From Halobacterium sp. R2-5 (GTDB lineage Archaea > Halobacteriota > Halobacteria > Halobacteriales > Halobacteriaceae), in the NCBI RefSeq assembly GCF_011734195.1, contig NZ_JAANTH010000003.1:205982-269981 (forward strand): a stretch of 64,000 nucleotides of DNA, written 5' to 3'. Below the pieces are notes generated by a model. It was not told the DNA's origin, searched no databases, and was given only the letters and a program-made list of their open reading frames with translations. The translations under genes and the position numbers were made by a program. This document shows, piece after piece, positions 24,118 to 31,481 of this stretch (positions are counted from its first letter, which is position 1; each line of letters begins with the position of its first letter).

Positions 24118-24771
24118 TCACACCGCGTCGACGGTGAACAGCGAGTCGTCGCTGAGGACGACCTGTACCCGGCGGTGCCAGGCGTCAGCAAAGGCCTCCC
24201 GTTGCTGGTCGCTTGCCGATCCGTTGAGAATCCCCTGGAGGTTCCCGATCGCGGGTCCACCGCCAGGAACGTCGCTGACGTGGTAGGCTACTTCGACGGT
24301 CTCGTCCGTGTCGGTTCGCCGGAACCGGAACGTCGGGTCCGCCGTGTCCGGGTCGAACGCGTCGAAGTGCAGGAGGTCGCGGCGGCCGCCATAGCCGCCG
24401 GCGAGCCCGCTGAATCCGTCATCGCCGGTCGCGCCAGTCACGTACGAGATGATACGGCTCATCACGCCGTACGCAGCATCGTCCCGCGGGCCGGCCGCCT
24501 GGACCTCGATATCGCTCCGGACTGGATAGTCGTCGGGATACAGGGCGTCGAGTCCGAACTGGACGATCCGGTAGGCGCCCGAGGCAGTCGGACAGGAGTG
24601 TCCCGCCTCTTTCACCGCGTCTCTATAGGTGATGACGAACGGCTCGCCCGGTTCGAGGACACCGAGGGCCTCCGCGACGGGGTCGCGGATCTCGATCGGA
24701 TCGACGTCGTAGTCGACCTGCCAGTTGGTTCTCGTCTGGGTCGCGTCAGCCGTAGTGGAATTCGATGTCAT
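24118..24771 (-). CDS. FmdE-like domain protein (217 aa)
   Basis: The region EPFVITYRDAVKEAGHSCPT then ASGAYRIVQFGLDALYP resembles the Cys-centred core of FmdE-like proteins (AGHSCP, one Cys near residue 60). Further segments include SGLAGGYGGRRDLLHFDAFD. There is no signal or membrane segment. It is on the same strand as, and 37 bp downstream of, the P1B ATPase, so it is probably co-transcribed with that metal-export gene. A redox or metal-handling role is inferred from context only. Confidence 0.7.
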   Translation of the reverse strand: MTSNSTTADATQTRTNWQVDYDVDPIEIRDPVAEALGVLEPGEPFVITYRDAVKEAGHSCPTASGAYRIVQFGLDALYPDDYPVRSDIEVQAAGPRDDAAYGVMSRIISYVTGATGDDGFSGLAGGYGGRRDLLHFDAFDPDTADPTFRFRRTDTDETVEVAYHVSDVPGGGPAIGNLQGILNGSASDQQREAFADAWHRRVQVVLSDDSLFTVDAV

Positions 24772-24808
24772 GAGTAGTGTTGGTGGTGGTTGTATTCGTG
24801 TCTCGTGG

Positions 24809-26728
24809 TCAGTAGCGGAGCAGTCGCATCCCGTTGAGGATGACGAGGAGGACGCTGGCCTCGTGAACGAGCATCCCGGCGGCGAGCGTGACGTAGCTGG
24901 TGAGCACGCCCGCGAGGAGGACGGTCACGGTCAGCACCGCGAGCCCGACGTTCTCGAGGACGTTCCAGCGCGTCGCCTTGCTGAGTTTGACCGCGTACGG
25001 GATCCGTTCGAGGTCGTCGGCCATCAACGCCATATCTGCCGTCTCGATGGCGGTGTCCGTTCCCGCAGCACCCATCGCGATGCCGACGTCGGCAGTGGCC
25101 AGCGACGGCGCGTCGTTGATGCCGTCGCCGACCATCGCGACGACGTGGCCGTCGGCCTGGTAGCCCTCGATGACGGACTGCTTGTCCTCGGGGAGGAGTT
25201 CGGCACGGTACTCGTCGATACCGACCTCCTCGGCAACGGCAGCGGCCGTCCGCTCGTTGTCGCCGGTGAGCATCACCGTCTCGATGCCAGCGTCTTGGAG
25301 CGCCGCGACGACCCCAGGAGCGGCCTCCCGGAGCTCGTCCCGCATCGCAATCGCGCCGATGATGTCCCCGTCCCGAACGACGTGGACGACTGTCTCGCCG
25401 CACCCCTCACGCTCGCGGACGTAGTCGGCGACCCGGCTGGGGACGTCAATGTCGCGGTCGGCCAGCAGTGCGCGGTTGCCGACAACAACTTCCTGGCCAT
25501 CGGCGTGGGCGATGACGCCCTTGCCAGCGACTACGTCGAAGTCATCCGGATCGGGGACCGACTGGCGCCCCGCGTCCGTATCGTCCGCCTGGGCGACCGT
25601 CGTTCCGCCGTCCGTCGCGGCGGTCGGGCCCTCGCGGGCCGCGTCGACGATGGCGTCAGCGAGGTGGTGTTCGCTCTTCTTCTCGGCGGTCGCCGCGAGT
25701 GAGAGGACCTCCTCATCAGCAACGCCGAACCCCTCGACGTCGGCGACGGTGGTCTCGCCCTTCGTGAGCGTTCCCGTCTTGTCGAAGGCGACAAGGTCGA
25801 TCTTGCCGGCGCGTTCGAGGTGTTCACCGCCCTTCATCAGCACGCCAGACCGAGCGGCGTTGCCAATGGCCGAGACGATGCTGACCGGCGGCCCGATGAC
25901 GAGCGCCCCGGGACAGCCGATGACCAACAGGGTCAGCGACAGGATCGCGTTCTGCGTGACGGCGTACGCACCGATAGCGAGCACGATGACGGCCGGCGTG
26001 TAGTACTTCGCGAACCGGTCGATGAGACTCTCCGTGGGCGACTGAGCCTCCTGGGCCTCCTCGACGCGACGGATGATCCGTTCGAGCGTCGTATCCGAGC
26101 CCGCACCTGTCGTCCGGATCTCCAGTGCCCCTTCTTGATTGACCGTCCCGGCGTAAACCTCGTCGCCGTCGGCCTTGTGGACGGGCGCGCTCTCGCCGGT
26201 GACTGGTGCTTGGTTGACGGCGCTCTCGCCGTCGACGACGGTACCGTCGACTGGAATCTTCCCGCCCGGCTTTACGACGACGGCTTCGCCTTCTTCGACC
26301 TCGCGGGCGGGGACCTCCTGGAGTTCCCCGTCGCGACGGACGGTCGCCGTGTCGGGCGTCATCTCCAGCAGCTCCTGGAGGGCTGTCCGGGTCTTCCGCA
26401 TCGTCCGTCCCTCGAGGTAACTGCCGAGGCTGAACAGGAAGACGACGGCCGCGGCCTCCCAGTACTCGCCGATGACGATGGCACCGATAGCGGCCAGCGT
26501 CACCAGCGTCTTGATGCCGAGCGTCCGGTTAGTAACCTCGTGGTAGGCGGTCTTGGCGATGTCGTAGCCACCCACGATCGTCGCGAGGACGAGGATGGCG
26601 GCGCTTGCCATATCGAAACTCGTGACGTAGCCCAGACTCCAGCCACCGCCATAGAGGAGTCCGCTCGTCGCCGTGACGATGGCTTTCCGGTGTTTCCGGT
26701 AGTACTGCGTGATCGACTGTTTGTTCAT
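24809..26728 (-). CDS. Heavy-metal P1B-type ATPase with a CPG membrane motif (639 aa)
   Basis: ATG 26726-26728 begins MNKQSITQYYRKHRKAIVTA; the long frame further upstream is a shadow of the HMA gene. Landmarks are TGES (177-180), the membrane metal site CPG (272-274, GCPGALVIGPPVS), the phosphorylation site DKTGT (316-320), GDGINDAPS, and a last membrane segment with HEASVLLVILNGMRLL. The ending resembles Zn/Cd/Co exporters. Most such pumps have CPC; the Gly here is unusual. There is no N-terminal metal-binding domain; that role is probably taken by the separate 71-aa HMA protein 4 bp upstream. The divergent ArsR-type gene at 27148 is the likely regulator. Confidence 0.92.
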   Translation of the reverse strand: MNKQSITQYYRKHRKAIVTATSGLLYGGGWSLGYVTSFDMASAAILVLATIVGGYDIAKTAYHEVTNRTLGIKTLVTLAAIGAIVIGEYWEAAAVVFLFSLGSYLEGRTMRKTRTALQELLEMTPDTATVRRDGELQEVPAREVEEGEAVVVKPGGKIPVDGTVVDGESAVNQAPVTGESAPVHKADGDEVYAGTVNQEGALEIRTTGAGSDTTLERIIRRVEEAQEAQSPTESLIDRFAKYYTPAVIVLAIGAYAVTQNAILSLTLLVIGCPGALVIGPPVSIVSAIGNAARSGVLMKGGEHLERAGKIDLVAFDKTGTLTKGETTVADVEGFGVADEEVLSLAATAEKKSEHHLADAIVDAAREGPTAATDGGTTVAQADDTDAGRQSVPDPDDFDVVAGKGVIAHADGQEVVVGNRALLADRDIDVPSRVADYVREREGCGETVVHVVRDGDIIGAIAMRDELREAAPGVVAALQDAGIETVMLTGDNERTAAAVAEEVGIDEYRAELLPEDKQSVIEGYQADGHVVAMVGDGINDAPSLATADVGIAMGAAGTDTAIETADMALMADDLERIPYAVKLSKATRWNVLENVGLAVLTVTVLLAGVLTSYVTLAAGMLVHEASVLLVILNGMRLLRY

Positions 26729-26732
26729 GGTG

Positions 26733-26948
26733 CTAGGCGGGCTGGGGCGTGTACCCCTGGTTTTCGATGGTCTCTGCGAAGCCGTCGGGGTCAGCGACGC
26801 TGTCGTCGTACTCGATCTCGACGCGACCGGTCGCGTAGTGGACTTCGACGTGCTGGACGCCGTCGACGTTCGAGAGGGCACGCTCGACGGTGCTCGCACA
26901 GGTCGGGCAGTCGAAGTCGAGGACGCGGAACTGGGTTGTGTCGCTCAT
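26733..26948 (-). CDS. HMA-domain metallochaperone (71 aa)
   Basis: ATG 26946-26948 begins MSDTTQFRVLDFDCPTCAST. The protein is one ferredoxin-like HMA domain with the metal-binding pair in DCPTCA (Cys14 and Cys17), DGVQHVEVHYATGRVEIEYD and a C-terminal GYTPQPA. It is equal in size to the N-terminal domain that many P1B pumps carry. It ends 4 bp before the ATPase starts, so the two are an operon and probably a donor-pump pair. A TATA-like AATACTTATT on this strand lies about 30-40 bp upstream. Confidence 0.9.
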   Translation of the reverse strand: MSDTTQFRVLDFDCPTCASTVERALSNVDGVQHVEVHYATGRVEIEYDDSVADPDGFAETIENQGYTPQPA

Positions 26949-26966
26949 TACAGCTTGAGGTAGTGC

Positions 26967-27020
26967 CCGCACCCCAATAAGTATTTTTTAGATGATATGT
27001 TTGGATACTGGGGCGGGTCA
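26967..27020. promoter_or_regulatory. Imperfect dyad in the HMA/ArsR divergent promoter region
   Basis: CCCGC-A-CCCCA-ATA-AGTAT on the left mirrors ATACTGGGGCGGG on the right, with two small interruptions, around an A+T-rich centre. It lies over the promoter of the HMA-ATPase operon. A metal-responsive repressor such as the 27148 protein could bind here. Confidence 0.45.
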
Positions 27021-27147
27021 TTGGAACAGTCAAACGGGTCGTCTAGGGCTTTCGCCCTCGTGGTTCCGTCCGAGACTCGTTCTTCGGTGGACGCCTCTTC
27101 GCCCGCATCCCGCTACCTTTTCCCTCCTGCTTACTCTCAGTTCCTGT

Positions 27148-27678
27148 ATGAGTAGTTTCGGTACCGACCACCGTCTCGACGACATCGCGGTTCGTGATAC
27201 CCGGATTTCGGACGCCATTGATGAACCGATGCGGGCGATGATCCTCGACATTCTGTCCGAGGAGGCCCTGACTGCGACCGAGGTCCACGAACGCCTCGAA
27301 AATCGCGGCGTCGACCGGACGGAGAACACGGTCCGCCACCACATCAACGAGCTCCGAGACGCGGACCTCGTCGACGTCGTCCGCTTCGAGGAGGGACGCG
27401 GTGGGACCACGAAGTACTATCACGCGAACACGATCGTCCTCTCGTACTCCTTGCCGGACTCGACCGACGCCGCCGTCGAAGAGATGATCGACGCCGTCCA
27501 GCCCCAGATAACGGACGCGCTCGCCACGCTCACCGACGAGTACGACGACACGATCGAGGAGATCGTCGCGGACATGCAACCCTGCGAGCACTGTCGGACA
27601 CAAAAATATGAGACGTACGTGCTTTTGACTATCCTGCGACGGGCGTTCGTTCGTGCTCACCGAGATGAAACTCAATAA
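27148..27678 (+). CDS. ArsR-type winged-helix metalloregulator (176 aa)
   Basis: ATG 27148 begins MSSFGTDHRLDDIAVRDTRI. An N-terminal winged helix covers about 25-95 (MRAMILDILSEEALTATEVH, NTVRHHINELRDADLVDVVR, wing FEEGRGGTTKYYHAN). The C-terminal part is helical with a CxxC pair, MQPCEHCRTQKYE (near 145-148), a plausible metal sensor site. A GC-rich region with a weak TATA lies upstream. It is divergent from the HMA-P1B ATPase operon and most likely controls it in response to the exported metal. Confidence 0.85.
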   Translation: MSSFGTDHRLDDIAVRDTRISDAIDEPMRAMILDILSEEALTATEVHERLENRGVDRTENTVRHHINELRDADLVDVVRFEEGRGGTTKYYHANTIVLSYSLPDSTDAAVEEMIDAVQPQITDALATLTDEYDDTIEEIVADMQPCEHCRTQKYETYVLLTILRRAFVRAHRDETQ

Positions 27679-27843
27679 CTATCCACAGCCACCGCGGTAT
27701 TACTATTCAGAATCGTAAGCTGAGAGAGCCCACATCTATTCGATTCGAAGGCACGCTCACACAGTGGTGATTGGGAATAGCCTGACGAACGAAATCGAGT
27801 ACACAGGCTTGGAGTATCCGCATCGTGGTGAATACTCGTTGGC

Positions 27844-28197
27844 TCACTCCGACCGTTCGAGTCGCTCGCGGCGGGATTCGAACTCTTCGTCAGTGAGGTC
27901 GCCGCGAGCGTACGCCGTGCGGAGTTCCTCCATCGCGGGGTCTTGAGATGTCTGGCTTTCGTTCGCGCGTCGGAAGACGAGGTAGCCACCGCCGAGGAGG
28001 ATGAGGAGGAAGATGAGCGGGACGAGCATCCCGACGAGCGGCCACCACCCACCAGTACCGCCATACTGCCCCATCATCCCGCCATAACCCATCATCCCGC
28101 CGAATCCCATCCCCATCGTGAGCAACGGGAGCAAGATGATCGCTCCGAGTACCAGGAGAACGATGGTCGTGGTGTCGAGCTGGTTCGACGAAGCCAT
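27844..28197 (-). CDS. SHOCT-domain membrane protein (117 aa)
   Basis: Two membrane segments (about 11-30 and 52-75) flank a Gly/Met-rich loop (GMGFGGMMGYGGMMGQYGG). A C-terminal SHOCT domain follows: MEELRTAYARGDLTDEEFES. SHOCT proteins are short oligomerisation or anchoring modules. It ends the minus-strand cluster (27.8-30.4 kb) of Met/His-rich small membrane proteins; 6 bp separates it from the DUF302 gene. The Met-rich loop could bind soft metals such as copper. Confidence 0.85.
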   Translation of the reverse strand: MASSNQLDTTTIVLLVLGAIILLPLLTMGMGFGGMMGYGGMMGQYGGTGGWWPLVGMLVPLIFLLILLGGGYLVFRRANESQTSQDPAMEELRTAYARGDLTDEEFESRRERLERSE

Positions 28198-28203
28198 CGA
28201 AGA

Positions 28204-28620
28204 TCAGGCCTCCGACGCGGACTTTTGTTCGTCGGTAACGGCCGAGAGAACACGCTCGAAACGCTCGTCGACCTCGTTCGCGATCGAGTCGAGCGCATCG
28301 TTGTCCGCGATACCGACCAATTGCTTCGGGTCGACGGCACTCACGACGATCTCGCCGTCGTCGGTTTCGTAGACGATGACGTTACACGGGAGGAGTGCGC
28401 CGAGTTCGATTTCTTCGGTCAGCCCCTCGTACGCCAGCGGGGGATTGCATGCACCGAGAATGCGATACTGGCGGAATTCTTCGCCGAGTTTCTCCTCGAG
28501 CGTCGCCTGGATGTCGATGTCACAGAGGACGCCGAATCCTTCGTCTTCGAGCGCCGCGATTGTCGCGTCGACGACGTCGTCGAACTCACCGGTGACTGAA
28601 GTCTGTATTGTGTATTCCAT
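28204..28620 (-). CDS. DUF302 protein (138 aa)
   Basis: The protein begins MEYTIQTSVTGEFDDVVDAT. The DUF302 pattern is plain: DVVDATIAALEDEGFGVLCD, DIQATLEEKLGEEF, YRILGACNPPLAYEGL and LLPCNVIVYETDDGEIVVSA. There are three cysteines, two of them in the conserved positions of ACNP and LPCN. The family is of unknown function but is often near metal or sulfur redox genes. It lies between two SHOCT membrane protein genes on the same strand, 6 bp from the next one. Confidence 0.9.
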   Translation of the reverse strand: MEYTIQTSVTGEFDDVVDATIAALEDEGFGVLCDIDIQATLEEKLGEEFRQYRILGACNPPLAYEGLTEEIELGALLPCNVIVYETDDGEIVVSAVDPKQLVGIADNDALDSIANEVDERFERVLSAVTDEQKSASEA

Positions 28621-28715
28621 GGAATATCATACCCCGTCCACGGGGTTAACTGTTGGGTGCCGCAACGGCGGGCGTTGGGGGTGTGGTGCACCGGTTAGAA
28701 CAGCAGCTGTTCCGG

Positions 28716-29072
28716 TCATCTGGTGCGTTCGAGCTGTTTTCGCCGTCGATCAAATTCATCGTCCGAGAGCTCCCCGCGGGCGTAGCGCTCGCGGAGAACC
28801 GACAGCGACTGCTCATCGTTCTCACCGGATTCTCGGTTGAGGAGCGCGTAGACGAGATAGGTCGGAACGGCGATGAGGAGCCCCATCCAGAGGAGTCCCC
28901 AGAGCCCCATCGCTCCGCCGAAGAGGCCCCAGCCGCCCCCCATCATGCCGCCGTCGTAGCTCCCGCTCCCGTGGGCAGCAGCCGTTCCAGTCGCCGCGAC
29001 CAGTAGCGGGACGGCGAGGATCGCGAGTCGCCGAGCAGTGCGTCCGATGTGAGTGGTGAGTTCCGTCATCAT
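28716..29072 (-). CDS. SHOCT-domain membrane protein (118 aa)
   Basis: An N-terminal signal or membrane segment (about 12-32) is followed by a Gly/Met/His-rich stretch (HGSGSYDGGMMGGGWGLFGG), a second membrane segment (about 55-77) and the SHOCT end LRERYARGELSDDEFDRRRK. It is clearly related to the protein at 27844, so the cluster carries two diverged SHOCT paralogues around DUF302. Confidence 0.85.
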   Translation of the reverse strand: MMTELTTHIGRTARRLAILAVPLLVAATGTAAAHGSGSYDGGMMGGGWGLFGGAMGLWGLLWMGLLIAVPTYLVYALLNRESGENDEQSLSVLRERYARGELSDDEFDRRRKQLERTR

Positions 29073-29128
29073 CTTGCGTTGGTGAGGTGTGGTGTTCGAT
29101 TGGACCGATCGAAACGGGCGCGGGGCCG

Positions 29129-29449
29129 TCAGCAGTGGCCCTGCCCGTTCGTCCCACCGGGGTGTTCGTCGTTAGCCCCGTCGTGGTATTCCTCGTCAGC
29201 CATGTCCTGGGCCATCTCGTCGACGGTCACACCCATGTGCGACTCCATCCACTCGACAGCACCTGGACCCATGTGTTCGGTCATCTGTGCCTCCATCCAC
29301 GTGGCCCAGTCATCTGCGGTGGCATTGTCCGTGGGCGCGTCGTCAGCGGTCGTGTCGTTGCCGTGGGCGCTGACCACGGGCGCGGCGAACGCGAGTCCGA
29401 CGATCGCGAGGGCCACGAGCAGCCAGCGGCCGAGTGTGACGTTGGTCAT
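29129..29449 (-). CDS. Secreted Met/His/Asp-rich protein (106 aa)
   Basis: A hydrophobic signal (about 8-27, LLVALAIVGLAFAAPVVSA) precedes a mature part of about 78 residues with many Asp, Met, His and Trp: MEAQMTEHMGPGAVEWMESH, then HDGANDEHPGGTNGQGHC. The Met/His content and the C-terminal His-Cys suggest extracellular binding of copper or a similar ion. The dyad at 29517-29547 lies 68 bp upstream. The function is inferred from composition and the metal-rich context. Confidence 0.75.
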   Translation of the reverse strand: MTNVTLGRWLLVALAIVGLAFAAPVVSAHGNDTTADDAPTDNATADDWATWMEAQMTEHMGPGAVEWMESHMGVTVDEMAQDMADEEYHDGANDEHPGGTNGQGHC

Positions 29450-29516
29450 TGTTTTTCCCCTCGGTTATTCGTAGGACTGCTCGGGAGTTATCGATGTGGG
29501 TGTGAACCCACGCAGG

Positions 29517-29547
29517 AGAACGTTCGAGAACATGTATAGGACGTTCT
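29517..29547. promoter_or_regulatory. Inverted repeat upstream of the 29129 gene
   Basis: AGAACGT (29517-29523) and ACGTTCT (29541-29547) are perfect inverted repeats 17 bp apart, with a TATA-like CCTATACATG (minus strand) between. A possible operator; the 7-bp arms are short enough that chance cannot be excluded. Nothing else is visible in the 29450-29771 gap. Confidence 0.4.
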
Positions 29548-29771
29548 AACCGTTTTTCAGAGATAGGACCGTTCGTCCGGGCCGAATTCGCCGGATTGGC
29601 ACGCAATCCTCCCCCGGGACAAAACCACGACCACACGAACGGCAGCGTGACCGACCCGAAACCAGGTCATTCGACGTATTCTACGACAAGCGCTATCCCC
29701 GTATCGAGATTGTGCAGATTGTGATAGTGGAACAACGGTTTGGACGGGGCTGGACTCGTGGGAGCGGTCCG

Positions 29772-30365
29772 CTAGTTCGCCTGTTCTCGTTGTAGGTCGT
29801 CGCTCGGATAGATGCGATACGTCCGCCCTTGGCGCTCCCGGTACAGCAGGCCACGCTTCTCGAGAGCGCTCACCGTCTGACTGACCTTGCTCTTCGAGAA
29901 GTCCGAGCGGTCCCTGAGTTCGATCTGTGTGACGCCGGGCGAGGAGAGAACTGGTTCGAGGATACGGCGTTCATCCTCCGGCAAGAGGTCTAATACGCGA
30001 GCCTGTGGCTGAGCCTCTGGATTGATATCCCCCGCTAGTTGGGTGTCCCCATCCGGTGATTCGGCACTCTCAGAATCGGTCGGATTCGCCATCTCCATCT
30101 GTGAGCGATCGGGTACGTCTGTGCTACTGAGTTCGTCCCGCACCACGAGATACCCCCCACCGATGACGGCCGAGACGAGGAGGGTGCCGAGGACATACCA
30201 GAGCGGATTCGTTCCATGAACCGTTCCCATCGACGTGCCCATCATCGATCCCATCTGGTTGAAGGCCTGCTGTTGCTGGTACGCTTGCCAGCTGAGCACC
30301 CCGCCGACGATGAGGACGGCAGCGACCAAGCCACCGACTACTGTATCGGCTTGCCGTCGATTCAT
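29772..30365 (-). CDS. Membrane-anchored winged-helix protein (197 aa)
   Basis: Two membrane segments (about 8-26 and 58-75) enclose a Met-rich loop (FNQMGSMMGTSMGTVHG). An acidic linker follows, then a C-terminal winged helix (about 125-192): LDLLPEDERRILEPVLSSPG, VTQIELRDRSDFSKSKVSQT, LEKRGLLYRERQGRTYRIYP. The layout matches haloarchaeal membrane-bound MarR-like proteins. A Met-rich external loop joined to a DNA-binding domain suggests a one-component sensor for an extracellular metal, consistent with the copper genes around it; that is inference. Confidence 0.8.
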   Translation of the reverse strand: MNRRQADTVVGGLVAAVLIVGGVLSWQAYQQQQAFNQMGSMMGTSMGTVHGTNPLWYVLGTLLVSAVIGGGYLVVRDELSSTDVPDRSQMEMANPTDSESAESPDGDTQLAGDINPEAQPQARVLDLLPEDERRILEPVLSSPGVTQIELRDRSDFSKSKVSQTVSALEKRGLLYRERQGRTYRIYPSDDLQREQAN

Positions 30366-30610
30366 CTATCCCACCTGGATTCGCCGAGGTACTTGCTCAT
30401 GCATGAGCGTTTGTGAGACATCACTGTACCGGTTGTGGTTGACAAACGCAATATCCGGTGCTGTCTGGCCGCGGTACTGGCTGGGGGAGCCGAGGCCACG
30501 GCGATACACGTAGAGGAGGAAGCCAGAGAGGGCGAACGCGATGATGTTGCGGTAGAAGTGTAGTTGGGTGCCCCGGCGATGGGGATGACGAGCCCCGTGC
30601 TGATCGCCAA
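30366..30610 (-). pseudogene. Small membrane protein gene broken by a frameshift
   Basis: One frame reads LAISTGLVIPIAGAP from a TTG at 30608-30610 and then derails. The adjacent frame continues QLHFYRNIIAFALSGFLLYV and runs to a stop at 30366. A single missing C in the CCC at about 30569-30571 would join them into a protein with two membrane segments. I do not recognise the family. It follows the 228-aa membrane protein directly and precedes the membrane-anchored winged-helix gene. Confidence 0.5.
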
Positions 30611-30665
30611 CGCGGCGGCTACCCTGGCGTAACCACCTACGCCACTGGTCTTTGTCGAGTCAGCG

Positions 30666-31352
30666 TTACAGCAGCGAACCGATGATCACGAAGAGGTAGT
30701 AGACCCCGACGTAGCTGGCGTTGATCGTACAGCCGATGCCGATGCCGCCGACGAGCGCGTTCTTCCGTACCCAGTAATAACTCGAGGCGAACATAACCGC
30801 CTCTGCGACGACGATGAACAGGGGTGCGTGCCCGATCCAGCCCAGTGGGGCTGTCAGATACGTCCAACCACCGCCCTGGCTTGCGAGTGACTCGTAGCCA
30901 CTCTCCGCGACGAACGCGAATATCGCCGGTCCGAGATACGCCGCCGACGTTCCATACTCGTCGGATAAGCGCAGCCCTACGTATCCCATGAACGCGATGA
31001 GGATCGCCCACGCGAATGGCATGTACGCTGGGGAGCGAAGCAGGAACGGGTACCCCGAAGGGTAGACGAGCGTCCCGGCGACAGCAACAAGAAAGTAGTC
31101 TCCGAGCAACTCGAGGAACCCACCTATCGTTCCGATAGCGAGGAGATGCTTCACCGTCGTGTCATAGCGAGCGTAGACGGCGCCGATTCCGTAGGAAGCG
31201 AACGCGTACACGTACGAGAGGGCTGTCGACTGGACAAAGAGGAAGTTGTGGTAGTAGGCGACGATGGTGACGAGCATCCAACCACCGACGAAGATATCGC
31301 GGGACGTGAGTCGAGCATAGAGACCGTCTGCGCGTGTCGTATTGCGCGACAT
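30666..31352 (-). CDS. Polytopic membrane protein (228 aa)
   Basis: Six to seven membrane segments, no signal, begins MSRNTTRADGLYARLTSRDI. Segments include HLLAIGTIGGFLELLGDYFL and MPFAWAILIAFMGYVGLRLS. No catalytic motif is visible and I do not recognise the family. On its strand it lies downstream of copA (gap 130 bp with a TATA-like ACTATAATCC near 31460) and upstream of the small broken gene. A role in metal or membrane physiology is only suggested by position. Confidence 0.8.
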   Translation of the reverse strand: MSRNTTRADGLYARLTSRDIFVGGWMLVTIVAYYHNFLFVQSTALSYVYAFASYGIGAVYARYDTTVKHLLAIGTIGGFLELLGDYFLVAVAGTLVYPSGYPFLLRSPAYMPFAWAILIAFMGYVGLRLSDEYGTSAAYLGPAIFAFVAESGYESLASQGGGWTYLTAPLGWIGHAPLFIVVAEAVMFASSYYWVRKNALVGGIGIGCTINASYVGVYYLFVIIGSLL

Positions 31353-31481
31353 CTCAATCCCTGGGGGTCTGCTGTGGTCTGTTGCCGCTGCGTTTTAGTC
31401 TCGGTATCGGTGACGTGGCGCCTTCTCTTCTACCAGTTCGTGGAAATACCCTTTAGGATTATAGTATCGATGTGGCGTGGA

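Noticed and set aside
24725..26980. Two long plus-strand frames (325 and 386 codons) across the P1B ATPase
   Set aside because: Antisense shadows caused by third-position G+C bias; Arg-rich, without motifs, while the ATPase has every family motif.
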